Shown: piece after piece, positions 17,222 through 26,480 of the stretch | Layout: each line of letters opens with the position of its first letter | Position numbering within the stretch: position 1 is the first letter of the stretch | Source: Chloroflexota bacterium | GTDB lineage: Bacteria; Chloroflexota; Dehalococcoidia; UBA2979 | Direction: 5' to 3' | NCBI GenBank assembly: GCA_026713865.1 | Contig: JAPONQ010000096.1 | Span: forward strand, 1 to 64,000 | DNA length: 64,000 nucleotides | Made by a program: the position numbers and the translations under genes | The notes under the pieces: model-generated | Databases searched by the model: none | What the model saw: the letters and a program-made list of their open reading frames with translations, nothing else | Told to the model about the DNA's origin: nothing

Positions 17222-17572
17222 TCACCGCGCCTGCGCCCGGCGCAGGCGCTCGATCTCGCCTCGCGCCCGCTCGAGTTCGCGGGCCTGGTGCTCGAGCGCT
17301 CTCCGCATCTCCTCTATTTGCGATCGCATGCGCAACACCACCTCGGCCCCGGCGAGGTTCACGCCGAGGTCGTCGACCAGGCGCAGCACCTGCCGCAACC
17401 TCTCCACGTCGGCGACGGAGTAGAGCCGGGTGTTCCCGGGCGAGCGCGCCGGGGTCACAAGACCGAGACGCTCGTAGGTGCGCAGGGTCTGCTGATGCAC
17501 TCCCACCATCTCCGCGACGACGGAGATCTGGAACACCGGCTGCTGCGGGTGGAGCTCTCCCGCGGGCGTCAC
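17222..17572 (-). CDS. hspR: HspR, MerR-family heat-shock repressor
   Basis: A 116-residue MerR-type DNA-binding protein. The helix-turn-helix FQISVVAEMVGVHQQTLRTYERLGLV is typical of HspR, which uses DnaK as corepressor in actinobacteria. The winged region NTRLYSVADVERLRQV and a C-terminal coiled coil (MRSQIEEMRRALEHQARELERA) follow. It starts at GTG 17572, overlapping the dnaJ stop (GTGA). Position between dnaJ and clpC supports autoregulation of the chaperone operon. The Cys-free C-terminus excludes the metal- or redox-sensing MerR classes. Confidence 0.9.
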   Translation of the reverse strand: MTPAGELHPQQPVFQISVVAEMVGVHQQTLRTYERLGLVTPARSPGNTRLYSVADVERLRQVLRLVDDLGVNLAGAEVVLRMRSQIEEMRRALEHQARELERARGEIERLRRAQAR

Positions 17573-18630
17573 GGTGCCGCTCCGGCCTCGCGCGCCTGCG
17601 TCTCGCCGGCCGGCTGCTGGTCGTCGCGGAGCTGCGCGAGGAGCTCGCGCTGGCGCTCGCTCAGCGGAGCCGGCAGCGTGAGGCGCACGCGTGCGCGCAG
17701 GTCGCCGTAGCCCCCGTCCGCCCGCGGCATCCCCTGCCCCGCGAGGCGGAAGACGCGCCCGCCCTCGGTCCCGGCCGGGATCGAGAGGGCCAGTGTCTTG
17801 CCCTTGAGCGTCGGGACGCGCGCCTCGCCGCCCAGCGCCGCGTCCCAGACGGGGACGTCGATGTCGGTCTCGAGATCGTCGCCGCGGCGAGCGAAGGTGG
17901 GGTGCGCGGCTATGGAGACGCGCAGGTAGAGGTCGCCGGGCGTCCCGCCGGCCGCTCCCGGTCCGCCCTTGCCGGCGAGCCGTACGCGCCCGCCGTCGGC
18001 GATCCCCGGCGGGATCCTGACCTCGAGCTGGCGCGTCGTGCGAGCGGTGCCGGCGCCGCGGCAGGCGTGGCAGGTGGCGCTCGCTACCTGTCCCGTCCCG
18101 CCGCAGACGGCGCAGCGCCCGCTCTCGTCGGACACCTCGACGCGTCGCGTCGCTCCGCCGTACGCCTCCTCGAGCGAGATGCGGACCGGGTGCTCGATGT
18201 CCCGCCCGCGCCGGCGCCGGCGGCCGCGCCCGCCCCCCCGCTGGAACATCCGCCCGAAGAGTCCACCGCCGCCCGATTCGCCGCCGCGCAGGATCTCGCC
18301 GAGATCGACCTCCGCCCCGCCGCGCCCGCCGAGGAGATCGTCGACGGTGAAGGAGAAGCCCGCCCCGCCTGCGGCTCGCTGCTGCCGGCGCATCTCCTCG
18401 ATCTGATCGGCGTGCTGCCACTGGTCGCCGTGGCGGTCGTACTTCGCCCGCGACTCCGGGTCGGAGAGAACCTGGTGGGCTGCGTTGATCTCCTTGAAGC
18501 GCTCCTCCGCCTCCCCGTCACCGGGGTTGACGTCGGGGTGGTACTGGCGGGCGAGGCGCCGGTACGCGTCGCGGATCTCCTTCTCGGAGGCGTCGCGCCT
18601 GATCCCGAGCGTGCGGTAGAGATCGGCCAT
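17569..18630 (-). CDS. dnaJ: DnaJ-type cochaperone with a half zinc finger
   Basis: A 353-residue Hsp40. It has a J domain with HPD at 31-33, then a Gly/Phe-rich and Arg-rich linker (80-145), then a C-terminal substrate-binding region. Only two CxxCxGxG-type motifs are present (Cys173/176 and Cys187/190), giving one zinc centre instead of the usual two. The J protein activates DnaK ATPase and delivers substrates; dnaK and grpE are not in the window. The ATG has no SD and lies 6 bases behind TAGAAT, so a leaderless mRNA is predicted. Confidence 0.88.
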   Translation of the reverse strand: MADLYRTLGIRRDASEKEIRDAYRRLARQYHPDVNPGDGEAEERFKEINAAHQVLSDPESRAKYDRHGDQWQHADQIEEMRRQQRAAGGAGFSFTVDDLLGGRGGAEVDLGEILRGGESGGGGLFGRMFQRGGGRGRRRRRGRDIEHPVRISLEEAYGGATRRVEVSDESGRCAVCGGTGQVASATCHACRGAGTARTTRQLEVRIPPGIADGGRVRLAGKGGPGAAGGTPGDLYLRVSIAAHPTFARRGDDLETDIDVPVWDAALGGEARVPTLKGKTLALSIPAGTEGGRVFRLAGQGMPRADGGYGDLRARVRLTLPAPLSERQRELLAQLRDDQQPAGETQAREAGAAP

Positions 18631-18636
18631 GTGCCG

Positions 18637-18687
18637 ATTCTAACAGATCTGAGCGAGTGCCTATCAGATAGACTCTGCGTATAGGCA
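18637..18687 (-). promoter_or_regulatory. dnaJ-hspR-clpC promoter with nested dyad (candidate HspR operator)
   Basis: TAGAAT (18637-18642, minus strand) ends 6 bases before the dnaJ ATG. Upstream, centred near 18666, lie CTATC-A-GATAG (18661-18671), flanked by GAGT (18655-18658) and ACTC (18672-18675). An outer pair, TGCCTAT (18658-18664) and ATAGGCA (18681-18687), is also present. HAIR operators are TTGAGT-N7-ACTCAA; here the same GAGT/ACTC arms are 13 bases apart, so this is a related but not canonical site. The region 18631-18761 contains no gene. Confidence 0.5.
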
Positions 18688-18761
18688 ACATATCATATGC
18701 CGGTAACCGCAACGACGCATACCCGGGCATCGCGCCGGGGCGGGACCGGCCGGGTCGTCGG

Positions 18762-19721
18762 CTAGCGGGCGCGGGGGCCGGAAGGGGCCGCGCCGCGCCG
18801 GCGGTCGGGGCGCGGCGCGCGCCGGCCGTTGCCGCCCGGGCGGCGCGGCTCGGCGCTCCCGGGTGTCTCGCCCGCGTCGTCGATGAGCGGGGCGCCCGGG
18901 CGCGCCTCGGGATCGCGGGCGGCGGTCCGCCCGCGTCGGCTCTCCATCTCCGAGAGCAGCCGGAGCGCCTTGCGGGTGTCGGAGGCCACGCGCTCCGGTT
19001 CGCCGCTCTGCACCCGGTACTTCGAGCACCAGTAGGTGAACTCGCGGAGGTCGCCGAGGCTCACGCGGCTTCCCAGCTCGAGGCCGGAGTCGTGCCGGAA
19101 GAGGGTTCGGAGCTCCTCGAGCGGGCGGCCGTACACCCAGCGGTAGGCGTCGAGATCGGCGTCGTTCGAGAGCCGCCCCGCCTTGCGCAGCTCCTGCTCG
19201 GTGGCGAGCAGGAGCGCCTCCTCCACCACGACGCCGTACTGGAAGTTAAGGTGCGCGCGGTGCTTGGCTGGTCCGATGCCCCGCGCGAAGGCCTCCTCGT
19301 CCTCGCCCTCCGGCGTGACCCCGAAGCGAAGCAGCGCCTCCCGCTCGGCCTCGGGGATGCGATCCCCCGTCGCGTCGAGGAGCCTCTGGGCGAGCAGCAG
19401 CCAGTCGAAGGCCTCGCCGCCGATCAAGTACGCGTAGCGCTGTCCGCCGATCGTCTCCGACGGCGCGACCCAGCGCGCGATCACCCGCAGCAGGGCCGCG
19501 TACCAGGGCTCGCCTGCGTCGAGGCGGGCGAGCAGCCAGCGCAGCGCCTGCTCCGGCGACAGCGGTCCCTCATCCGGGACCGCGGCATCGAGCGCGCCGG
19601 GCCACGGGTCGCCGTCGGGCGCCGTGGCGAAGTGCCCGTCGAACGCGCCGCTCCCGGCTGTCCCGCCGGGGGCGGGGTCGGCGCGCTGCGGTCCGGGCGG
19701 GCGGGCGCTGCTCGGGCTCAT
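18762..19721 (-). CDS. Conserved-looking hypothetical protein downstream of secA
   Basis: A 319-residue protein that I do not recognise. Residues 1-50 and 260-319 are Pro/Gly/Arg-rich and probably disordered. The core (50-255) is mainly helical with Trp-rich motifs such as PWYAALLRVIARW and GGEAFDWLLLAQRLL. It also has a conserved-looking HLNFQYGVVVEEALLL and TYWCSKYRV near 230. No transmembrane segment, signal or known catalytic motif is visible. It has its own promoter: TAGGAT lies 6 bases before the ATG. Confidence 0.65.
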   Translation of the reverse strand: MSPSSARPPGPQRADPAPGGTAGSGAFDGHFATAPDGDPWPGALDAAVPDEGPLSPEQALRWLLARLDAGEPWYAALLRVIARWVAPSETIGGQRYAYLIGGEAFDWLLLAQRLLDATGDRIPEAEREALLRFGVTPEGEDEEAFARGIGPAKHRAHLNFQYGVVVEEALLLATEQELRKAGRLSNDADLDAYRWVYGRPLEELRTLFRHDSGLELGSRVSLGDLREFTYWCSKYRVQSGEPERVASDTRKALRLLSEMESRRGRTAARDPEARPGAPLIDDAGETPGSAEPRRPGGNGRRAPRPDRRRGAAPSGPRAR

Positions 19722-19727
19722 GCACTG

Positions 19728-19733
19728 ATCCTA
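19728..19733 (-). promoter_or_regulatory. Leaderless -10 box TAGGAT
   Basis: On the minus strand TATAGGAT is followed by CAGTGC and then the ATG of the hypothetical gene. No SD lies in between. The rest of 19722-19821 is plain intergenic sequence after secA. Confidence 0.5.
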
Positions 19734-19821
19734 TAGCGACCGCGCCCCACGCGGGCGGACGCAGGCGGCGCCGGGCCCGCCGGCGCCGGGATACCCGCGC
19801 GCCGCCGGCCGGCCCTCGCCC

Positions 19822-22440
<2,619 letters not shown>

Positions 22441-22538
22441 CCGTGCCCGTTCTCCGCGTCGAGGTCGCCGCCCGGGGCGCTCACCCTATGGTGCGGCATC
22501 GCCCCCCATTTTTCGAGTTCGGCGGCGGGCCCGCGGCG

Positions 22539-23483
22539 CTAGCTAAAAAGCGCTCCCACCGACTCGCCGGTGTGGATGCGGTGGATCGCGTCGCCGATCA
22601 CGGGGGCGATCGAGATCACGTGCGTCCGAGCGCGGGTGAAGGTCCCCTCCGGTACCGGCACGCTGTCGGTGAAGACCAGCTGCTCCAGGTCCGCCGCGTC
22701 GAGCAGCTCGACGGCACCCGGGGTGAACAGCCCGTGGACGGAGGCGACGTGGACCGAGCGCGCACCGCGCTCGCGGAGCAGCCTCGCGGCGACCGCGACG
22801 GTGCCGCCCGTGAGGATCTCGTCATCGACCACGACGCAGTCGCGACCGTTGACGTCGCCGATCAGGGTCGACCCGGTCGGCGACTCCGAGTTGTCGGCGC
22901 GTCGCTTGTCGACGATCGCCAGGTCGCTCCCGAGCCGGTTGGCCATCTTCGCCGCACTCTTGGCGCCGCCGACGTCGGTCGCCACCACGACCGGGTGCGC
23001 GAGGCCCGCCGTGCGGAAGTACTCGGCGAGCAGCGGGTAGGCGGTGAGCTCGTCGAGGGGGATGTTGAAGAAGCCCTGGATCTGCCCGGCGTGGAGGTCG
23101 ACGGTGAGGACGCGGTCGGCCCCTGCCACCTCCAGGAAGTTCGCGATCAGGCGAGCGGTGATCGGCACGCGTGGCTGGTCCTTCTTGTCGGAGCGGCCGT
23201 AGGCGTAGTAGGGGATGACGGCGGTGATGCGCCCCGCGGAGGCGCGCTTCGCCGCGTCGATCATGATGAGCAGCTCCATCAGCCGCGTGTTCACGGGAGA
23301 GACGATCGGCTGCACCAGGAAGACGTCGCGCTCGCGGATGTTCTCCTGGAAGCTGACGAAGATGTTCTCGTTCGAGAACTCGAAGACGTCGCAGCCGCCG
23401 AGGGGCATTTCAAGGTGCCGGCAGACCGCCTCCGCGAAGCCGCGGTGGGCGTTGCCTGAGAACACGGCGATCCCGCGATTCAC
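22539..23483 (-). CDS. prs: Ribose-phosphate pyrophosphokinase
   Basis: A 314-residue class I PRPP synthase making phosphoribosyl pyrophosphate from ribose 5-phosphate and ATP, for nucleotide, His and Trp synthesis. The flexible ATP loop and catalytic region are present: YYAYGRSDKKDQPRVPITARL, DLHAGQIQGFF, and the ribose-phosphate loop VVVDDEILTGGTV. The last deviates slightly from the usual DDxIDTxGT (Glu and Leu at two places). The start is GTG 23483 with GGGGAG 7 bases upstream. Confidence 0.96.
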   Translation of the reverse strand: MNRGIAVFSGNAHRGFAEAVCRHLEMPLGGCDVFEFSNENIFVSFQENIRERDVFLVQPIVSPVNTRLMELLIMIDAAKRASAGRITAVIPYYAYGRSDKKDQPRVPITARLIANFLEVAGADRVLTVDLHAGQIQGFFNIPLDELTAYPLLAEYFRTAGLAHPVVVATDVGGAKSAAKMANRLGSDLAIVDKRRADNSESPTGSTLIGDVNGRDCVVVDDEILTGGTVAVAARLLRERGARSVHVASVHGLFTPGAVELLDAADLEQLVFTDSVPVPEGTFTRARTHVISIAPVIGDAIHRIHTGESVGALFS

Positions 23484-23539
23484 CGTCCGCTCCCCACTGC
23501 GCCGTGAGCGTCACGTTGGCCCCCGCAGCCGGGCTGGCC

Positions 23540-23601
23540 ATGGTAGCACTGCGCCGAGTTGCGCCCCGCCGGCCGTCGGGGTCGCGGCGACGGGCTACAC
23601 T
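23540..23601. promoter_or_regulatory. Divergent promoters between prs and acyl-CoA dehydrogenase
   Basis: Within the 210-base divergent gap, TGCTACCAT lies on the minus strand (23540-23548) facing prs. GGCTACACT lies on the plus strand (TACACT 23596-23601) facing the dehydrogenase, about 90 bases before its ATG. Neither has a clear -35. I see no gene in 23484-23693. Confidence 0.4.
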
Positions 23602-23693
23602 GGGCGGGCGCCCGTCTCGCCACTCCCGCGGTGCGCGGGTCACGCGCCGTGCCGGAAGCGGCGGCGGCGGGCCGCAACGCTGGCGGGGGGACG

Positions 23694-24875
23694 ATGGACT
23701 TCCACTTCTCCGAGGAGGAGGAGCGCTTCCGCAGGGAGCTCCGCGACTTCCTCGCGGGACGGCTCCCGGCCGACTGGCGCGATCGCAGCTTCCTGCTCGC
23801 CCAGGATGCGCCCGAGCGCGACGAGCTCGGCGGCGCGCTGGCGCGGGAGCTCGGCGAGAGGCGCTGGCTCGCGCTCGCCTGGCCGGAGCGCTACGGCGGT
23901 TCGGGCGCCTCCTACCTGCAGCAGGCGGTCTACAGCGAGGAGCTCGCCTATCAGGCCGCCCCCACGAACAGCGCGGCCGGGGTGCAGTGGGTTGGTCCCG
24001 CGATCATGCGCTTCGGGGACGAGGCGCAGCGCGAGCGCTACCTCCCGTCCATAGCGCGCGGCGAGGAGAGCTGGTGCACGCTCTACTCGGAGCCCGGCGC
24101 CGGCTCCGACCTCGCGGCGATCCAGACGCGCGCCGTCAGGGACGGCGACGAGTGGGTGATCAACGGGCAGAAGCTGTGGGCGGCCGGGGCGGGCCGCGCC
24201 ACGCTCGGCTGGCTCGCGGCGCGCACCGACCCCGCCGCGCCCAAGCACCGCGGCATCTCCACCTTCGTTGTGCCGATGGACACGCCCGGTATCACGATGC
24301 GGCCGATCGAGGACATCACCGGAGCGCGGACCCTCAACGAGGTCTACCTGGAGAATGTGCGCATCCCCGCCGACCACCTGGTCGGCGAGGAGAACCGCGG
24401 CTGGTATCAGGTCGCGCAGACCCTCGACATGGAGCGCTCCGGCGTCGGCACCTTCGCGTCGGGGCGGCGCAACGTGGAGAAGCTGGTCGAGATCGCGAAG
24501 GCGCGCCACGATCTGATGGCGCAGCGCCCCTCCTCCCGCTACGAGCTCGCCGACCGCTGGATCGAGCTCGAGGTGGGCTATCAGGTCGCCTACCGCATCC
24601 CCTATCTGCAGCAGCAGGGAGCGACCCCGAACTACGAGGCCTCGGTCTCGAAGCTCTTCGGCGCGGAGCTGACGCAGCGCATCGCCCAGACCGGCGTGCA
24701 GCTGCTCGGCACGGCCGGCCAGATTGCGCCCGGCCCCGCCTCGGGAGCCGAGGCGCCGCTACAGGGGGCACTCTCCCGCAACTATCTCGCCGCCGTCGCC
24801 TCGACCATCGCCTCCGGCACGAGCGAGGTGCAGCGGGGCGTGATCGCCCGCCGCGGGCTCGGCCTCCCGCGCTGA
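23694..24875 (+). CDS. Acyl-CoA dehydrogenase, catalytic long-subunit type
   Basis: A 393-residue FAD enzyme introducing an alpha-beta double bond in acyl-CoA. Middle domain YSEPGAGSDLAAIQTRA and NGQKLWAAGA are typical. The C-terminus has LLGTAGQI and ASGTSEVQRGVIA. The YEGT-position Glu is Ser here, but TLDMERSGV supplies a Glu at the isovaleryl-CoA dehydrogenase position, as in steroid-type enzymes such as FadE29. It may therefore be the catalytic partner of a Glu-less subunit. ATG 23694 is taken because the family N-terminus MDFHFSEEEERFR begins there and GGGGGG precedes it. Confidence 0.9.
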   Translation: MDFHFSEEEERFRRELRDFLAGRLPADWRDRSFLLAQDAPERDELGGALARELGERRWLALAWPERYGGSGASYLQQAVYSEELAYQAAPTNSAAGVQWVGPAIMRFGDEAQRERYLPSIARGEESWCTLYSEPGAGSDLAAIQTRAVRDGDEWVINGQKLWAAGAGRATLGWLAARTDPAAPKHRGISTFVVPMDTPGITMRPIEDITGARTLNEVYLENVRIPADHLVGEENRGWYQVAQTLDMERSGVGTFASGRRNVEKLVEIAKARHDLMAQRPSSRYELADRWIELEVGYQVAYRIPYLQQQGATPNYEASVSKLFGAELTQRIAQTGVQLLGTAGQIAPGPASGAEAPLQGALSRNYLAAVASTIASGTSEVQRGVIARRGLGLPR

Positions 24876-24897
24876 GCCGGCCGCCCGCGGGCGGCTC
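24876..24897. terminator. G+C-rich hairpin between convergent genes
   Basis: GCCGCCC (24880-24886) and GGGCGGC (24889-24895) form a perfect stem in the 24-base gap between two convergent genes. There is no T-tract, so termination is inferred from position only. Confidence 0.35.
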
Positions 24898-24899
24898 GC

Positions 24900-25424
24900 C
24901 TACGCCTGCGACTCCGCGATCGCCTGCCGGAGGTGTTCGTCCTCGACGTAGGGCGTGCCGGCGGCCTCACGCAGGGCGGCCGCGCGCCGGAGGATCTCGG
25001 CCTCGTCGCTCCCCTCCGGGGGCTCCCGTGTCCAGGCCGTGAGCGTGATCAGGACGCCGCTCGGATCCTCCAGGAAGACCAGGCGCTCGTAGCCGCGGCG
25101 GATCTCCTCCGAGGCCTGCACGCCCGCCCGGGCGAGTTCGTGGTAGGCGGCGTCGAGCTCGGAGCCGGAGACGCGAAGGCTCAGGTACTGCAGGGAGCCG
25201 ACGCCGAGCTGCGACTCGGCGAGCTTCATCTTCGGGTCGACCGGCCCCACCAGCAGCAGCCGGGTCCCCGATCCCGCGTCGAGCAGCGCCTGCACCGACT
25301 CCGCGTCGTCGCGGTTCGGCTCTATGAAGAGCACACGCATGCCGAGCGCCCGCTCGTAGAAGGAGATCGTCTCTTCCATGTTGCGGCAGATGATCGCGGG
25401 ATAGCCGATACCCAGAACGCGCAC
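24900..25424 (-). CDS. VOC-superfamily (glyoxalase/dioxygenase-like) protein
   Basis: A protein of about 174 residues with one vicinal-oxygen-chelate domain: GIGYPAIICRNMEETISFYERALGM at the start, then VGSLQYLSLRVSGSELDAAYHEL, then ERLVFLEDPSGVLITLTAW. Members are metal-dependent lyases, dioxygenases or binding proteins; the expected metal ligands are only partly conserved and the substrate is unknown. GTG 25424 is preferred because GGGGAGG lies 9 bases before it; the GTG two codons earlier (25430) is only 3 bases away. The C-terminal 40 residues are a helical tail. Confidence 0.75.
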   Translation of the reverse strand: MRVLGIGYPAIICRNMEETISFYERALGMRVLFIEPNRDDAESVQALLDAGSGTRLLLVGPVDPKMKLAESQLGVGSLQYLSLRVSGSELDAAYHELARAGVQASEEIRRGYERLVFLEDPSGVLITLTAWTREPPEGSDEAEILRRAAALREAAGTPYVEDEHLRQAIAESQA

Positions 25425-25570
25425 GAGCACCGCCCTCCCCCGCCGCCGGCTTCCGGCAGCATACGGCAGCGCCGGATGCCGGCGGCGTCGCCTGAACTGC
25501 GAGGGCCGCTCGGAAGCCTCCCCGCTCGACGGCCCGCATCGGGGCCGGAGGTCTCGCCGGCGAAGGCTCG

Positions 25571-25579
25571 TGCTAGGCT
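25571..25579 (+). promoter_or_regulatory. Extended -10 TGCTAGGCT before bioY
   Basis: TGC plus TAGGCT lies about 45 bases before the bioY start. No BirA operator or riboswitch is recognisable in the leader. The rest of 25425-25624 holds no gene. Confidence 0.45.
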
Positions 25580-25624
25580 GTGCCGCCGCCCGGAGCGGCC
25601 GGGCCCAGCACCTCGGAGCGTTTC

Positions 25625-26266
25625 GTGCACAGACTCTACGCTGTCCCGGCCGGATTCCCGGCGCCCCCCCTGCTCTACGGCGCGCGCGCGCTTATGCCGA
25701 GCACGCGCGGCTGGCTGCTCGCCGTGGTGGCCGTGCTCGCGGGCACGGCACTGCTTTCGGTCTCGGCGCGTCTTCGCATCGAGCTCGGCTTCTCGCCGGT
25801 CCCGATCACCGGACAGACCTTCGCGGTGCTGCTGATCGGCGCCGTCTACGGGAGCAGGCTCGGGGCGGCGACGATCCTCGCCTACCTGGCCGAGGGGATC
25901 GCGGGACTCCCGGTCTTCGCCGGGGGCGCGAGCGGGTGGGCCTACTTCACGGCGACATCGGGCGGGTACTTCGTCGGCTTCGCCGTCGCCGCCTACGCGG
26001 TCGGCTGGCTCGCCGAGCGCGGCTGGGATCGCAGCGCGGCGACGATGGCGGCCGCGATGGTGATCGGCAACGTGCTGATCTACGTGCCGGGCTGGGCGTG
26101 GCTGATGGCCGAGCTCAACGTCTCGGCCGGGCGCGCGTGGGACCTCGGCGTGCAGCCGTTCCTGTGGGGCGATCTGCTCAAGCTCGGCCTCGCCTCCGGC
26201 GTGCTCCCCGCCGCCTGGGCGCTCAGGGAGCGCCTGGAGCGGAGCGCTGGCCAGGGCGACCGCTAG
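25625..26266 (+). CDS. bioY: BioY, biotin uptake S component
   Basis: A 213-residue membrane protein of the BioY family, the substrate-capturing unit of biotin transport. Six hydrophobic segments are visible, with the family hallmarks PVPITGQTFAVLLIGAVYGSR, LAYLAEGIAGLPVFAGG and TSGGYFVGF. The C-terminal LWGDLLKLGLAS is also typical. ECF energising subunits (EcfA, EcfT) are absent nearby, so it works alone or with a shared module. GTG 25625 is chosen because CGGAG lies 7 bases upstream and downstream of the -10 box; ATG 25694 is a possible later start. Confidence 0.92.
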   Translation: MHRLYAVPAGFPAPPLLYGARALMPSTRGWLLAVVAVLAGTALLSVSARLRIELGFSPVPITGQTFAVLLIGAVYGSRLGAATILAYLAEGIAGLPVFAGGASGWAYFTATSGGYFVGFAVAAYAVGWLAERGWDRSAATMAAAMVIGNVLIYVPGWAWLMAELNVSAGRAWDLGVQPFLWGDLLKLGLASGVLPAAWALRERLERSAGQGDR

Positions 26267-26302
26267 CCGGTCCCGGCTCGACCCTTCGTGTGACCGGCGG
26301 TA

Positions 26303-26430
26303 GCCTCGCTGGCCGGGATGGTGGAGGAGAACCCCGTGGCGGAGCAGCGCGCGTGCGCGGTATCGGTGGGCGGCTAGCGAGGCCGGGATCGGCCTCGCCG
26401 ACGCCGCGCGCGCCCCGCCACCGGCGGGGC
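26303..26430 (+). promoter_or_regulatory. Structured valS leader with mutually exclusive helices (candidate attenuator)
   Basis: Segment A (26303-26314) can pair with segment B (26372-26383) over 12 bp with one G-U. Segment B also forms part of a perfect 8-bp hairpin: CGAGGCCG (26378-26385), loop GGAT, CGGCCTCG (26390-26397). The two pairings exclude each other. A third hairpin follows at 26412-26430 and ends about 50 bases before valS. A valine-rich mini-ORF lies between A and B and its stop codon is inside B. The T-box core sequence was not found. A TAGCCT box at 26301 could place the transcription start inside A, in which case A would count only in read-through from bioY. Confidence 0.45.
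26318..26377 (+). CDS. Putative valine-rich leader peptide upstream of valS
   Basis: ATG 26318 opens a 19-codon frame, MVEENPVAEQRACAVSVGG, ending in TAG. Four of 19 residues are Val, with two of them (GTA TCG GTG) just before the end. Its stop lies in the leader segment that switches between two helices, the layout expected for ribosome-controlled attenuation of a valyl-tRNA synthetase. It has no good SD (GGCCGGG only) and GTG codons are common in this genome, so chance remains possible. Confidence 0.35.
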   Translation: MVEENPVAEQRACAVSVGG

Positions 26431-26437
26431 GTTCTCG
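26412..26437 (+). terminator. Leader terminator-like hairpin before valS
   Basis: GCCCCGCC (26412-26419), loop ACC and GGCGGGGC (26423-26430) form a perfect 8-bp stem followed by GTTCTCGT, a weak T-tract. It precedes the valS SD, so termination here would reduce valS expression. Confidence 0.5.
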
Positions 26438-26480
26438 TATACGGACCGGGCCGCGGCGGGGAGGAACGAGTGACCGAGCG

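Noticed and set aside
18655-18675. Canonical HAIR operator
   Set aside because: The GAGT and ACTC arms are 13 bases apart instead of 7, and the flanking CTT/AAG bases are missing; kept only as a candidate variant.
25571-25624. BirA operator or biotin riboswitch before bioY
   Set aside because: No long dyad or known motif is present in the short leader.
26267-26480. T-box riboswitch before valS
   Set aside because: The leader is structured, but the conserved T-box core (AGGGTGGNACCGCG-like) and stem I motifs were not found, so only a generic attenuator is proposed.
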